DNA of 64,000 bases from Metabacillus litoralis (GTDB lineage: Bacteria > Bacillota > Bacilli > Bacillales > Bacillaceae), in the NCBI RefSeq assembly GCF_020524045.1, contig NZ_JAIVKL010000002.1, positions 434,001 to 498,000 of the forward strand, read 5' to 3'. The notes beneath the pieces were generated by a model. The model was given only the letters and a program-made list of their open reading frames with translations, was not told the DNA's origin and made no database searches. Below are positions 34,379 to 45,262 of the stretch, piece by piece. Position 1 is the stretch's first letter. Each line of letters starts with the position of its first letter. The position numbers and the translations under genes are program-made.

Positions 34379-35293
34379 TTAAAGAGTCATCTGATGTGAT
34401 ATAAAACGACCTGAAATAGGAATAAAACATTCTTCACCTGTACCTGGATTAAAAGAAATTTCCCCATCTATATTTATTAACTTTCCATGGTGAATTGTAA
34501 ACATAGGAGGACTACTATTTAGGATTGGTTGTCCATCTGTATGATATTTTATGTTATCTAATTTATACAAATTATAATTCACTTGTCCACCTACACGTAT
34601 TTCTCCTTTTTCAGGATATATACCCAATGTCATCAATGAATCTCTTGTTAGTTGTTCACCATCGGTTAATTGATGTGACAAAGAAGATAATCGATGCTCT
34701 TTCATATGAATTTCCCAACTTTTTAACAATTTTTGTGTGAAGCTTTCTTTATATAAACCTTCTTCTACAAAAGGTACTAAAGTAATTGGATTTGAAAACA
34801 TTGCGTCTCTAATCCATCCCCATGATTTCCCTCTCATTTTATCATCTTCACATAGTTCAACAAAAACAACAGAAATATTTTGTTGTCTTAACTTTCTTAA
34901 TAAAGAGGGTTTTAAAATTTTCAATGGAATTTTCACACCTATATAATAATCAATAGGTGAGTTTATCATAAGATGTCGTCTTTGTTTAAGCTTAGGCAAA
35001 AGATCTTGCTCTTTTTCCACTGAGGTAACCGTTAACAACGTTGTACAACCTTTTTTTACATAGTTTTCAATTATATGTTGTTTGAATTCTTGAAAGTGTA
35101 ATGGTGATTGAAGAGAAAAATCAAGCATAACATAACCTGGGGTTAATAAATATGAGCTCATATCCATTCTTATAAATCGGAAATTACTTAAAGATGTTTT
35201 CATAAACTCTATTTTATTACCTTTTATTAACAAAGAAGTTTTCGTCGTACCACCCGATTTTAGTAATGTTGCATTTTCTATGATATAACACAT
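34379..35293 (-). CDS. Amidohydrolase-like protein lacking metal ligands
   Basis: A 304-residue protein of uncertain function. ATG 35293 follows GAAAGGGGG. The N-terminus (ENATLLKSGGTTKTSLLIKG) and the YLLTPGYVMLDFSLQ strand resemble the composite domain and first barrel strand of amidohydrolases such as NagA, where the normal text is 'PGFID.H.H'; here the two histidines are replaced (DFSLQ). The segment HIIENYVKKGCTTLLTVTSV matches the following NagA helix. The C-terminal part (ISFNPGTGEECFIPISGRFI) resembles the returning beta-sandwich. It is probably non-enzymatic or changed in activity. It is not in this position in B. subtilis. Confidence 0.55.
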   Translation of the reverse strand: MCYIIENATLLKSGGTTKTSLLIKGNKIEFMKTSLSNFRFIRMDMSSYLLTPGYVMLDFSLQSPLHFQEFKQHIIENYVKKGCTTLLTVTSVEKEQDLLPKLKQRRHLMINSPIDYYIGVKIPLKILKPSLLRKLRQQNISVVFVELCEDDKMRGKSWGWIRDAMFSNPITLVPFVEEGLYKESFTQKLLKSWEIHMKEHRLSSLSHQLTDGEQLTRDSLMTLGIYPEKGEIRVGGQVNYNLYKLDNIKYHTDGQPILNSSPPMFTIHHGKLINIDGEISFNPGTGEECFIPISGRFISHQMTL

Positions 35294-35641
35294 TTCTAAG
35301 CGCCCCCTTTCATCTCCTTAAGACAAGCTATGAAAGAAGGTATTCTTTTATGCTTAGTTATCATTTAAGCTTTTAAAAACTTATTATGAAGTAAAGAAAT
35401 CCTATTATTTCATCATTTTAAAGTATATATAAAAACGAATAATAGTTTTGCACACCACGACATCCTTTAAGCCTTTATCTTTCATATGGAGTAAGTAGAA
35501 AGAAAAAAACACTAGGAGCCTTTTTGATCGTTTTAAAAGGTGCTCTATACCTTTAAATAGCTATTGACTGAGGAATAGGAATTAGGGGTTATCTTTTTTC
35601 CTATCGAGGTGATACGCCTTCATACTTTACGTTTTTAAAAA

Positions 35642-35824
35642 GGCTATGTTAAAGCTTAATGTTGATTTTTAGCACTTTGTTGATTGGAGTGAAAGGCATG
35701 AGACTCCTGTGGGAGAAGCGTGTCAAAGGGAGACCCCACAGGCGCTTGCGCCGAGGAGGCTCCCGGACCGCCCGCGGAAAGCGAATGCCTGTAACGGAAA
35801 TCTACAACAAATTTTAACAGAGCT
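35642..35824 (-). mobile_element. Complete MITE-like element with 8-bp target duplication
   Basis: 183 bp, GGCTATGTTAAAGCTTAATG to TTTTAACAGAGCT, flanked by identical TTTAAAAA (35634-35641 and 35825-35832). The core contains CCACAGGCGCTTGCGCCGAG and a GACCGCCCGCGG block, far more GC-rich than the surrounding DNA. No open frame. It lies downstream of aroA. Confidence 0.93.
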
Positions 35825-35825
35825 T

Positions 35826-35875
35826 TTAAAAAAGCCTAAGTACTATTCAAGTAAAACACAACATGAATAGTACTT
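35826..35875 (-). terminator. Terminator of aroA
   Basis: AAGTACTATTCA (35838-35849) pairs with TGAATAGTACTT (35864-35875); on the minus strand it is followed by AGGC and a T-run, part of which lies in the target duplication of the adjacent element. Confidence 0.7.
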
Positions 35876-35891
35876 AAGCTCTATGATAAAA

Positions 35892-37187
35892 CTATTTAGA
35901 AAGTGAAGATAAGTGCTCAAAAAAATTAGGGTAAGACACATCAATTGCATCAGCATCTTCTAGTTGAACAGGTTCATTTGTTATACATGAAGCTATTGCG
36001 AGCATCATTCCAATTCGATGGTCACCGTGACTTGATACAGTGGCATTACCTTTTAAAGAAGTTTTACCTGATATAACCATACCATCATCAGTAGCACTGA
36101 TATTTGCTCCAATTTTAGACAATTCTCCTACAACTGTATCAATACGATTTGTTTCTTTCACCTTAAGTTCACTTGCATCTTTAATGATTGTCTCTCCTTC
36201 AGCTTGTGTTGCAAGTAACGCAATAACAGGGATTTCATCTATTAGTTTAGGTATTAAATCTCCACCAATTGTTGTTCCTTTCAATGTTGATGTTCTAATG
36301 ATGATATCTGCAATTGGTTCAAATGAGTGTTCTTTATGAGGAATCACTTCAATTGATGCTCCCATCATTTCTAAAACATCAAGAATTCCAGTTCTAGTTG
36401 GATTAATCCCAACATTTTTAAGTACAATCTCACTATCTGGAACAATAGCACCTGCAACTAGGAAAAATGCAGCAGATGATATATCACCTGGTACAAAGAT
36501 ATTAGTTGCTTGAAGACTTTGTCCACCAACCAATGATGCAGACTTTTCATCTTCATATACTTCAACACCAAATGCTCTTAGCATTCTCTCAGTATGGTCT
36601 CTTGATTTATGTGGTTCCGTTACAATTGTTTCTTCTCCATTTGTTTGTAAACCAGCTAACAAAATGGCTGATTTAACTTGTGCACTTGCAACAGGAGATT
36701 CATATCGAAGTCCTTTTAAATTTCCACCTCGAATGGATAGAGGAGTATATTGTCCGTTTTCACGTCCATCGATAGAAGCACCCATCATCTTTAACGGTTT
36801 TGTTACCCTAGACATTGGTCTTCTAGCAATTGATTCATCACCAATTACACAGGAGTGAAAAGGTACTCCTGCTAATATTCCCATCATTAGTCTAGTCGTT
36901 GTCCCTGAATTTCCAACATCTAAAATATCAGTTGGTTCTTCTAGACCTTGTAGTCCTTTACCTTCAACAGAGACTTGGCCTTCTTGAATATTTATTGTCA
37001 CGCCCATCTTCCTAAAGCATGAAACTGTACTAAGACAATCTGCCCCCATTAAAAAGTTTGATATAGTCGTTTTACCATTTGCTATAGAGCCGAACATAAT
37101 CGCTCTATGGGAAATTGATTTATCTCCCGGGATATCAATTTCACCTGTTAAACGCTCAACTTTTAATAATTTCTTGAAATCAGACAT
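35892..37187 (-). CDS. aroA: 3-phosphoshikimate 1-carboxyvinyltransferase (EPSP synthase)
   Basis: A 431-residue enzyme (named aroE in B. subtilis) that adds enolpyruvate to shikimate-3-phosphate. It shows [38 protein letters not shown] and RDHTERML, with [15 protein letters not shown] in the second domain. ATG 37187 follows GAGGTGG; a GTG three codons earlier overlaps that site. It is separated from tyrA by about 260 bases. Confidence 0.96.
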   Translation of the reverse strand: MSDFKKLLKVERLTGEIDIPGDKSISHRAIMFGSIANGKTTISNFLMGADCLSTVSCFRKMGVTINIQEGQVSVEGKGLQGLEEPTDILDVGNSGTTTRLMMGILAGVPFHSCVIGDESIARRPMSRVTKPLKMMGASIDGRENGQYTPLSIRGGNLKGLRYESPVASAQVKSAILLAGLQTNGEETIVTEPHKSRDHTERMLRAFGVEVYEDEKSASLVGGQSLQATNIFVPGDISSAAFFLVAGAIVPDSEIVLKNVGINPTRTGILDVLEMMGASIEVIPHKEHSFEPIADIIIRTSTLKGTTIGGDLIPKLIDEIPVIALLATQAEGETIIKDASELKVKETNRIDTVVGELSKIGANISATDDGMVISGKTSLKGNATVSSHGDHRIGMMLAIASCITNEPVQLEDADAIDVSYPNFFEHLSSLSK

Positions 37188-37451
37188 TTGTTCCACCTCA
37201 TTAATAATTTATCTTAAGTAAACAAAACTATTTATTATAATCACAATCAAGTATTTCGATAATGCATCTATTAATATACCCTCATATAACGTGGTGACAT
37301 CAATTTCATAAGCTTTCACAATGCTTATATAATGGCTTCATAAAAATTGTTACCAAAGGAAAGATTGATTTGCGCCACAGGATGCTTGCTCCCATCAACC
37401 CTAAACATTTTAGTACGCAAGAAATGCAAATCACCATTTACTTATTTGAAC

Positions 37452-38558
37452 CTATATAATAAATGTATCATAGGAAGAGTATTTACTAATACAGTCTATT
37501 GCAAGCTCTCTATCATGCTCTGTTTGGAAACTTAATCTTAAAACCCCGTATATCTCTTCTCGTGTTTCAATAATCCGTATATTTGTTAAGCTGATTTTTT
37601 CTTGAGCTAAGAAACCAGTAACTTCTGAAATAATTCCTGGATAATCTGGTACATCTACATATAAATCATAAAATGAGGGAATTGCTCCTTTTTGGTTTTC
37701 AGGCAAACCGTCTCGATAATGTTTCGCATGTTCAAAATAATCATACAAATTTTCTGCCTCTTCATTTTCGACAAAACCCTTGACCCGTTCCATTTCAGAG
37801 ATCCATTCATCAAACAAATGTAATAGAGGACCTTTATTATGGATAAGAATATCTCGCCACATATAAGGGTTACTAGAAGCGATTCTTGTAATATCACGAA
37901 ATCCTCCAGCCGCAAGTCTCTTTACAAGTGGAAATTGCTCTTCATGATTTTTTGCTTGGTATACTAAACTAGCAGCAACAATATGAGGGAAGTGACTAAT
38001 AACACCTGTTACTCTATCATGTTCCTGAGGGGACATTTCTATGAAATTAGCTTTCGTGCCAGCTAGAATATTTTTTAATTGGGCTAAATCATCAGAAGTA
38101 ACATATTTTGAAGGAGTTAAAATATAAAAGGCATTTTCGAATAAGTGTGGCTTCGCAGCTAATATACCCGACTTATGTGAACCTGCCATTGGGTGACCCC
38201 CAACAAATTTGATTCTACCATTTAGATATTTATTTGCACTGTCTACTATTTTCACTTTTGTACTGCCTACATCAGTGATAATTACATCTTTCTTCAAATC
38301 TACATCTTTTAGTTCTTTTATAATATTTATTGTTTGTTCTACAGGAGTTGAAACAAATATTATATCCACCATTGAAAGCGAACTTGGAAAAATCTCAGAT
38401 GATACTTCATCTATTGCTCCTAGCTTTTTCGCAAGTACTGCTTGGTCTTTATTAATATCGAAACCGATAATATGTATGGATGGATCTTTATGTTTAATTG
38501 ATAACGCAATTGAACCTCCAATTAAACCAAGACCTATTAAATATATTTTTCTAACCAT
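37452..38558 (-). CDS. tyrA: Prephenate dehydrogenase with ACT domain
   Basis: A 368-residue enzyme making 4-hydroxyphenylpyruvate for tyrosine. The Rossmann motif LIGLGLIGGSIAL is at residues 6-18; VGGHPMAGSHKSG holds the substrate site with its His. The C-terminal ACT domain (about 300-368, DVPDYPGIISEVTGFLA) is expected to sense an aromatic amino acid. Member of the aromatic supraoperon. Confidence 0.95.
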   Translation of the reverse strand: MVRKIYLIGLGLIGGSIALSIKHKDPSIHIIGFDINKDQAVLAKKLGAIDEVSSEIFPSSLSMVDIIFVSTPVEQTINIIKELKDVDLKKDVIITDVGSTKVKIVDSANKYLNGRIKFVGGHPMAGSHKSGILAAKPHLFENAFYILTPSKYVTSDDLAQLKNILAGTKANFIEMSPQEHDRVTGVISHFPHIVAASLVYQAKNHEEQFPLVKRLAAGGFRDITRIASSNPYMWRDILIHNKGPLLHLFDEWISEMERVKGFVENEEAENLYDYFEHAKHYRDGLPENQKGAIPSFYDLYVDVPDYPGIISEVTGFLAQEKISLTNIRIIETREEIYGVLRLSFQTEHDRELAIDCISKYSSYDTFII

Positions 38559-38648
38559 TTTTGATCACCTTTTTTGGCCTATATCATAGAGGCTTATTCG
38601 AAAAATCACATAGAAAATTTAAATTGAATATTTAGTTATTTCTTAAAA

Positions 38649-38820
38649 GACTTCTTTAAAGCTCATTGTCGTTTTTTGAAAATTTGTTTTTATTACAGAA
38701 AGATAGAGCTCCTGTTTAGAGAAGTGACAAAGGAAGCCCCCACAGGTCGCTTAACTTCCGGGAGGCTCCCGGGCCCAGTAAATCCCTGTAATAAAATTAA
38801 CAACCACGTTTAACAGTGAC
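38649..38820 (-). repeat. Degenerate MITE-like copy between tyrA and hisC
   Basis: GACTTCTTTAAAGCTCATTG at one end, ACGTTTAACAGTGAC at the other; core remnants GCCCCCACAGG and GGGAGGCTCCCGG identify the family. Flanking 8-mers agree only 5 of 8. Confidence 0.7.
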
Positions 38821-39180
38821 TTTAGAAAAAAGAGAGATCAAAACAAACATAGCTCCCTTTAGTAGGAGAGCGCTTGTATTCATCCCTCTTTTTATAAGGC
38901 TCTTTTCTGAAATTTTTTTGCTATTTGACCTAAATCTCTGTTAGAAACAGTGGAATCACCGTATAAAAGGTACTATTCTATAAGAAAAGATGCCACTAGA
39001 CTTTATATAGTGCTGTTTCCATCAAGTATTAAAAAGCAACAAAGTTTAAGTAACAGTTTTTTATAATTAGACTATTGTATTTTTATTGCTCAAAAAGAGT
39101 CTATATTTTATACACCTTTAATCAATAAGACTTCTAAAACTAAATAAGAGGTACATCATGAGATATAGTCAATATATTAT

Positions 39181-39361
39181 GGCTCTGTTAAACTTTGTGG
39201 TTGATTTCCGTTACAGGCATTCGCTTTCCGCGGGCGGTCAGGAAGCCTCCTCGGCGCAAGCGCCTGTGGGGTCTCCCTTCGACACGCTTCTCCCGCAGGA
39301 GTCTCATACCTTTCACTCCAATCAACAAAGTTAAAAATCAACCTTAAGCTTTAACATAGCC
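39181..39361 (+). mobile_element. Complete MITE-like element with 8-bp target duplication
   Basis: 181 bp from GGCTCTGTTAAACTTTGTGG to TAAGCTTTAACATAGCC, flanked by TATATTAT on both sides (39173-39180 and 39362-39369). The ends are imperfect inverted repeats of about 27 bases sharing GGCT-TGTTAAA and TTGATTT. The core (TTCCGCGGGCGG, GGCGCAAGCGCC, GACACGCTTCTCCCGC) is GC-rich. The right duplication contains the hisC stop codon. This is the best reference copy of the family. Confidence 0.95.
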
Positions 39362-39365
39362 TATA

Positions 39366-40448
39366 TTATTTAACGAATTCTTTTAAGATCTCAATGATTT
39401 CATTATTTTGATTTTCAGTACCTACTGTAATTCTTAAGTGTGTAGGAAATCCTAATGCATTACCTGAGCGAACGATATACCCTTTTTCTAATAGAGCTTG
39501 GAAAACCTCATCAGAATCACGGTTAAAATCGATTAAGATAAAGTTCCCCTCTGAAGGGTAATAATCTAATTTTAATTCCTCACAGAATTGGTAAAATTGT
39601 TGTAATCCTTTTTTGTTTTTTATACGACACTCTTCTACAAAGTCTGGATCATCCAAAGCGGCAACTGCAGCTACCTGAGCTATGCGACTTGTATTAAAAG
39701 GTTCGCGAGCTGGTTCTATTTTACGAATAAGCTCTGCATTAGCAATGCCATAACCAATTCGTAAAGAAGCTAGTCCGTATGCTTTAGAAAAAGTGCGGAG
39801 AATCATTAAATTTTCATAATCATTTAATAATGAAACAGTTTGAGGATAATCCTCTGCTAAAACATATTCATAATATGCTTCATCAACTACTACTAACACA
39901 TGCTTAGGCACTTGACTTAAGAAATTCAGCAAAGCATCTCTTGTTACATATGTACCAGTGGGATTATTAGGAGTACAAACCCAAACAACTGTTGTATTTT
40001 CATCAATTTGCTTAAGCATTTCTTCCAAATTATGATCACCATTCACAAGAGATACCTCTCGTATTTCCGCTCCTTCAATAACAGCATTATGCTTGTATTG
40101 AGGAAATGTAGGTGTTGCCATAACTGTGTTTGTTTGCGGATTTAGTAAAGCTCGACAAATAATTTGTACTACTTCATCTGAGCCATTTCCGAAGATGATC
40201 TCTTCTTCTTTTACCTTAACGTGTTCTGCTACTTGTGTTCTTAATTTAGCACTATAACCATCAGGGTAAATCGCTAATTGTTCTAATTCATCAACTATTG
40301 CTTGCTTTGCTTTTGGTGAACAACCATATGGATTTTCATTTGAAGCAAGTTTAACAACTTTTGATAAATTGAATTCCTTTTTCACTTCTTCAATTGGCTT
40401 TCCTGGCTGATACGGTTTCAAACTTAATAATTGTTCTTTTACTTGCAC
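39366..40448 (-). CDS. hisC: Histidinol-phosphate aminotransferase
   Basis: A 360-residue PLP-dependent aminotransferase, used for histidine and, as in B. subtilis, for the last step of tyrosine and phenylalanine synthesis. The PLP lysine lies in [29 protein letters not shown] and [11 protein letters not shown] are class signatures. Part of the aromatic supraoperon. A mobile element inserted at its 3' end: the stop codon is within the target duplication. Confidence 0.95.
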   Translation of the reverse strand: MQVKEQLLSLKPYQPGKPIEEVKKEFNLSKVVKLASNENPYGCSPKAKQAIVDELEQLAIYPDGYSAKLRTQVAEHVKVKEEEIIFGNGSDEVVQIICRALLNPQTNTVMATPTFPQYKHNAVIEGAEIREVSLVNGDHNLEEMLKQIDENTTVVWVCTPNNPTGTYVTRDALLNFLSQVPKHVLVVVDEAYYEYVLAEDYPQTVSLLNDYENLMILRTFSKAYGLASLRIGYGIANAELIRKIEPAREPFNTSRIAQVAAVAALDDPDFVEECRIKNKKGLQQFYQFCEELKLDYYPSEGNFILIDFNRDSDEVFQALLEKGYIVRSGNALGFPTHLRITVGTENQNNEIIEILKEFVK

Positions 40449-40684
40449 TACTTAACACCTCTCCTATATGAAAAGATCGTACTCACTTTTGCATTTAAAG
40501 TCATTAAACTTTCATAACTAAAACAGTGACTTCTATCATAAATTCTATTGAAAGATAAAGCAATTTTTCATGCGATAATCACTGTTAATTTTCAGTACCT
40601 AAAGAATATATTTAGAGGCTTTACATAAGAATTTTCTCGGAAGTATAGTTTTTTCAAAGTAGAAGACTTTCATTTTGTATAAAA

Positions 40685-40821
40685 GACTTTGTAAACTTTC
40701 TGTTGATTTCCACCCCAAGGCCTTAGCTTTCTATTGTTTGATGAGACTTTCAAAAGAAGAATTACTCAGTCTTATACAAAAACAAGTAAGTGTTTAAAAA
40801 TCAAGAAGCTATTACAAAGTC
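40685..40821 (+). repeat. Degenerate MITE-like copy between trpA and hisC
   Basis: GACTTTGTAAACTTTCTGTT then GATTTCC at the left; TTTAAAAATCAAGAAGCTAT and ACAAAGTC at the right match the family ends. The core is mostly lost. No target duplication seen. Confidence 0.6.
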
Positions 40822-40872
40822 TCTATATAGGAATTCTACCTTTCCTTCACAATAAATATGAGATTACAGATT

Positions 40873-41664
40873 TTAACTAACAAAATTCGTCGCAAATGCT
40901 CTAAACTGATTTATTGCTTCTTGTCGTGTACTTTCATTCATTAGTTGATTTCCTAATCGCTCGATTTCACGTACTAATGCACTACCTACGACAACACCGT
41001 CTGATATGTTAGAAAGCTCTTCAACTTGCTCTTTTGATGACACGCCAAAACCAACAACAACAGGTACATTACTATATCTTTTTACTTCATTTAAAAAATT
41101 TTCAATGGATTTGTCGAAGTTCTTTCGTTCTCCTGTAACACCTAATGATGAAACACAATAAACAAAACCTTCTGCATTTTCTGCAATCATTTTTATTCTA
41201 TTTGAGGATGTTGGCGCAATTAGAGAAATAAATGAGATATTATGTTCTTGACATTTAACTCTAAGCTCTTCGCTTTCTTCAAACGGAATATCTGGGATAA
41301 GCAGTCCATCTACAGTATTTTCTCGCAGTAAAGCGAAAAAGGATTCTTGATCTAATTGTAACACAGGATTGTAATACGTAAATAAAATAATTGGTATTTT
41401 CAAACCTTTTTTGCGCATTTCAGGTACAAGTTTGATTGCCTTTATGATATTCATACCTTTTTCTAATGCACGACTTGATGCTTTTTGAATAACAGGTCCA
41501 TCTGCAACTGGATCTGAATAGGGAATTCCCAATTCTATTGCCGATGCTCCTGCATCTTGCAGGGCGATAGCTAATTCAATGGTAGAATCAGCATGTGGAT
41601 CACCTGCCGTAATAAAAGGGATAAATAAATTATTTTGTAACGGTTGTTTGAAGAGTGCTGTCAT
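40873..41664 (-). CDS. trpA: Tryptophan synthase alpha subunit
   Basis: A 263-residue TIM barrel that cleaves indole-glycerol phosphate. It has [32 protein letters not shown] (catalytic Asp) and [11 protein letters not shown] phosphate-binding loop. It overlaps trpB by 35 bases. Last gene of the trpEDCFBA set. Confidence 0.96.
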   Translation of the reverse strand: MTALFKQPLQNNLFIPFITAGDPHADSTIELAIALQDAGASAIELGIPYSDPVADGPVIQKASSRALEKGMNIIKAIKLVPEMRKKGLKIPIILFTYYNPVLQLDQESFFALLRENTVDGLLIPDIPFEESEELRVKCQEHNISFISLIAPTSSNRIKMIAENAEGFVYCVSSLGVTGERKNFDKSIENFLNEVKRYSNVPVVVGFGVSSKEQVEELSNISDGVVVGSALVREIERLGNQLMNESTRQEAINQFRAFATNFVS

Positions 41665-42856
41665 GATTTTCTACCTCCTTATAATACGACATTAATGTAT
41701 GAACATCTTTATCTCCTCTACCTGAAAGACAAATAAGGATTGAATCTGATTTTTTCATAGACTTTGCATGATCAAAAGCGGATGAAAGAGAATGAGCTGA
41801 TTCAATAGCAGCTAACAGCCCTTCTTCTTTCGCCAACAATTCCAATGCATTCAATGCCTGTTTATCAGTAACACTCTCATATTTAACACGACCCGTTGAA
41901 GCCAAATGTGCATGTTCTGGACCAATTCCAGGATAGTCTAAACCAGCTGAAATAGAATAAGGTTCTGTGATTTGCCCATATTCATCTTGTAATAAATACG
42001 TTAATGAACCGTGAAGGACACCTCTAGTTCCTTTTGTGATTGTAGCTGCATGCATATCAGTGTCAACACCCTTACCAGCTGCTTCTGTAGCAACAAGTTC
42101 AACATCATCATTTAAGAACGCTGCAAACATTCCAATTGCATTGCTTCCACCACCAACACATGCCATTACTTTCGTAGGTAAACTTCCCTCTAATTGAAGA
42201 AATTGAGCTCTTGCTTCGTCACCGATAACACGTTGAAATTCTCTTACAATATAAGGATATGGATGTGGCCCTACAACTGACCCGATAATGTAAAAATGAT
42301 CTTCACAATGTTGAACCCAATAACGCATCGCTTCATTCGTAGCATCTTTTAATGTCTTATTTCCACTTGTTACAGGAATGACTTCCGCTCCTAGTAATTG
42401 CATACGAAATACATTTAATTCCTGTCTTCGAACATCCTCTTCACCCATAAAAACTTGACATTTCATACCAAATTTTGCTGCAACAGTAGCAGTAGCCACA
42501 CCATGCTGACCTGCTCCAGTTTCTGCAATAATTTTGGTTTTACCCATCCTTTTGGCTAGTAGTACTTGACCAATTGCATTATTAATCTTATGTGCGCCTG
42601 TATGATTTAAATCTTCACGCTTTAAATAGATCTTTGCTCCACCTAATTTTTCAGTTAAATTACCTGCAAATGTAACAGTTGTAGGTCTGCCTGAGTATTC
42701 CTTTAGTAAATGATGATATTCTTGCATAAATAAAGGATCATTCATTGCTTCTTTATGTGCTTTTTCAATTTCAGCTAATGGACTCATTAAAGTCTCTGGC
42801 ACAAACCGTCCGCCAAAATCACCATATCGGCCTTTTTCATCTGGATACATTGACAT
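41630..42856 (-). CDS. trpB: Tryptophan synthase beta subunit
   Basis: A 408-residue PLP enzyme condensing indole with serine. The PLP lysine is in [25 protein letters not shown] binds the phosphate; GRFVPETLM is the N-terminal signature. It overlaps trpF by 20 bases, and trpA by 35, so the three are translationally linked. Confidence 0.97.
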   Translation of the reverse strand: MSMYPDEKGRYGDFGGRFVPETLMSPLAEIEKAHKEAMNDPLFMQEYHHLLKEYSGRPTTVTFAGNLTEKLGGAKIYLKREDLNHTGAHKINNAIGQVLLAKRMGKTKIIAETGAGQHGVATATVAAKFGMKCQVFMGEEDVRRQELNVFRMQLLGAEVIPVTSGNKTLKDATNEAMRYWVQHCEDHFYIIGSVVGPHPYPYIVREFQRVIGDEARAQFLQLEGSLPTKVMACVGGGSNAIGMFAAFLNDDVELVATEAAGKGVDTDMHAATITKGTRGVLHGSLTYLLQDEYGQITEPYSISAGLDYPGIGPEHAHLASTGRVKYESVTDKQALNALELLAKEEGLLAAIESAHSLSSAFDHAKSMKKSDSILICLSGRGDKDVHTLMSYYKEVENHDSTLQTTVTK

Positions 42857-43496
42857 AATGTAACATCCTTTCTTCTATCTGTTGAATTTTGGCTTCACTT
42901 TTCTGATCATCTACTTCTATACCACTCGAAAGATCAATTCCTTGAGGCTTTAATTCTAGTAATCTACTAATATTATCTTCATTTATACCACCAGCTATAA
43001 AGCATTCTTTGTTGTGTAGCCATGCATAATTAATGTATTGGGGTGCTGCTTTCCAATCAAAGCTAACCCCTGTCCCACCCCAGGCACCTTTTATTCTCGA
43101 ATCAATGACAAATCCATCAACAGTATCTACAAATTCTTCCATTTGCTTTAAAGTATTTTCATGATGATGAAGTGCTTTCCAAGTCATGATTTCTTCATGA
43201 TTTTCTTTTGCATGTTTCATTTGTGCTAATGTTTCATTTCCATGAAATTGGATAACATCAACTGGTATTTCAACTAATACATCGTTCAATTGCTTACTCG
43301 TAGGATTAACAAACACCGCTACAAGTTTTTTATTCGATATATCAATCTCTTGAAGCCATTTCTTAACATCTTTTGGATCAACCTTACGTTTACTTTCAGC
43401 AAAAATAAAACCAATATAATCTGCTCGTGATTGTGAGACAATTCTTAAGTCTTCAATATTGCGAATTCCACAATATTTCAAGTTAGGTTTATCCAT
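42837..43496 (-). CDS. trpF: Phosphoribosylanthranilate isomerase
   Basis: A 219-residue TIM barrel enzyme. It starts with [17 protein letters not shown], the usual 'KICG' strand with the catalytic Cys; the catalytic Asp lies in [18 protein letters not shown] 43496 follows GGAGAGG and overlaps trpC by 8 bases. Confidence 0.94.
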   Translation of the reverse strand: MDKPNLKYCGIRNIEDLRIVSQSRADYIGFIFAESKRKVDPKDVKKWLQEIDISNKKLVAVFVNPTSKQLNDVLVEIPVDVIQFHGNETLAQMKHAKENHEEIMTWKALHHHENTLKQMEEFVDTVDGFVIDSRIKGAWGGTGVSFDWKAAPQYINYAWLHNKECFIAGGINEDNISRLLELKPQGIDLSSGIEVDDQKSEAKIQQIEERMLHYVNVSR

Positions 43497-44253
43497 ATGT
43501 CGCCTCTCCAAATAATTGTTTTATTGCAAGTGCTTGATCGTCTTTTCTCATTAACGATTCACCAACTAAGATAGCACTTGCTCCATACTTTTGCACAAGC
43601 TGTAAATCATCGTACGTATGAATTCCACTTTCACTAATAAGTAATGTATCTTTTGGAACTGTTAAGGCCATTGATTCTAATTGATGGATATTTGTTTCAA
43701 ACGTTTTTAAATTACGATTATTCACGCCTAGTATTCTAGGGGTAATCACCTTTAATACTTCATCTAATGTTTCCTGATCATGAACCTCTACTAATACATC
43801 TAAAGAAAGCTCTGTAGCATAGTGATAAAGCTCTTTTAATAATGTTGGCTCAAGTGCTTCTCCAATTAATAAAATTGCATCTGCTCCGATTCTTTGCGCT
43901 TCATCAATTTGAATAGTATCTATTATAAAATCCTTCCTTAGAATTGGAAGATTAACAGCTCTCTTTACTTGAGTCAAATACTCTTGTTTACCTTGAAAAT
44001 AAGGAGTATCTGTCAGAACAGATAAGCAATCTGCTCCACCTCGCTCATACGATAATGCTATTTCAACTGGATGGAAATTTTCTTTTATTAATCCTTTCGA
44101 CGGTGAAGCCTTCTTTACTTCAGCAATCAATGCTGTCTCTCTTTTCGGAGATAACAGAGCGTTAAGAAAAGAGACACGCGGTAACTTTGCATCTTCTGGT
44201 AGTACAAGATTTTTGACTTCTTCTTTTTTTGTTAAAATTATTTTATCAAGCAT
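43489..44253 (-). CDS. trpC: Indole-3-glycerol phosphate synthase
   Basis: A 254-residue TIM barrel. [14 protein letters not shown] carries the first catalytic Lys, [11 protein letters not shown] the second, and [16 protein letters not shown] and VGESLM complete the phosphate site. Overlaps trpD by 8 bases. Confidence 0.96.
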   Translation of the reverse strand: MLDKIILTKKEEVKNLVLPEDAKLPRVSFLNALLSPKRETALIAEVKKASPSKGLIKENFHPVEIALSYERGGADCLSVLTDTPYFQGKQEYLTQVKRAVNLPILRKDFIIDTIQIDEAQRIGADAILLIGEALEPTLLKELYHYATELSLDVLVEVHDQETLDEVLKVITPRILGVNNRNLKTFETNIHQLESMALTVPKDTLLISESGIHTYDDLQLVQKYGASAILVGESLMRKDDQALAIKQLFGEATYG

Positions 44254-45262
44254 AATTTTCCTCCCGTTGATGCCTTAACATCTCTAACTGTTGAAGTGCA
44301 GTTCCATTTCGAATAGCTTCCTTCGATAGCATAACACCCATATCAAGTGTTTTTACATGGTTTGCAACGTATAAAGCAGCACCAGCATTTAATGCAACAA
44401 TATTTTCTGCACTCGCTGGTCCTTCTCCTCTAAAAATTTGTTCAATCAGAGCAGCACTTTCTTCAGCATTACTCACTCTAAGTTCCTCATTATCTCCTTC
44501 AATAAGACCTACATCTTTAGGATTAAGAACATATCTAGTAATGGACCCGTTCTTAAGCTCAACAACATCTGTTTCAGTTGAAATAGAAATCTCATCCAAC
44601 CCATCTCTTCCAGTTACTAGTAATACATGCTCAGCTCCGAGCCTATTTAATGCCTCAGCCATCTTTTCTGCATATTCAGTTGAAAAGACACCTATTATTT
44701 GTCTTTTTGCATTTGCAGGATTAGATAATGGACCTAATAAATTAAAAACGGTTCTAAATCCAATTTCTTTACGTGGATTAACAGCATGTTTCATAGAAGA
44801 ATGAAACATTGGAGCAAACAAGAAGCTCATATTTCGTTCATTTAGACTGTTCACTGCATCTTCTATTGAAGTTTGAATGTTAACACCTAATTTTTCGAGC
44901 ACATCTGCACTTCCACTTTTTGAGGAGATAGCCCGATTCCCATGTTTTGCCACCTTGACCTTTAATGATGATACAACAATTGCTGCTGCTGTTGATATAT
45001 TAAATGTTGAAGCACCATCTCCTCCAGTTCCACAAGTATCAACAACATCACTATCATATTCTAGTGACGTCATATGCTGTTTCATAGATCTAGTGAACCC
45101 TACTAGTTCATCAACCGTTTCTCCTCTAAGACGCATGATTGAAACTAGACTTGCAATTTGACTAGATGTTGCATGACCAGTCATAATTGAGTTCATTACC
45201 TGCTCTGCTTGTTCTTCTGAAAGAGTATGACCCTCAATACAATGTGCTAGTAGTTTTTTCAT
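44246..45262 (-). CDS. trpD: Anthranilate phosphoribosyltransferase
   Basis: A 338-residue enzyme. [17 protein letters not shown] is the PRPP loop; [18 protein letters not shown] binds anthranilate. It overlaps trpE by 29 bases. Confidence 0.96.
   Translation of the reverse strand: MKKLLAHCIEGHTLSEEQAEQVMNSIMTGHATSSQIASLVSIMRLRGETVDELVGFTRSMKQHMTSLEYDSDVVDTCGTGGDGASTFNISTAAAIVVSSLKVKVAKHGNRAISSKSGSADVLEKLGVNIQTSIEDAVNSLNERNMSFLFAPMFHSSMKHAVNPRKEIGFRTVFNLLGPLSNPANAKRQIIGVFSTEYAEKMAEALNRLGAEHVLLVTGRDGLDEISISTETDVVELKNGSITRYVLNPKDVGLIEGDNEELRVSNAEESAALIEQIFRGEGPASAENIVALNAGAALYVANHVKTLDMGVMLSKEAIRNGTALQQLEMLRHQREENYA

Noticed and set aside
37340-37440. Possible further repeat copy between aroA and tyrA
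   Set aside because: TTGTTACC...GATTTGCGCCACAGG is only loosely like the left end of the family, and no right end could be found.
38209-38589. 126-codon plus-strand frame
   Set aside because: Antisense shadow of tyrA with no start signal.
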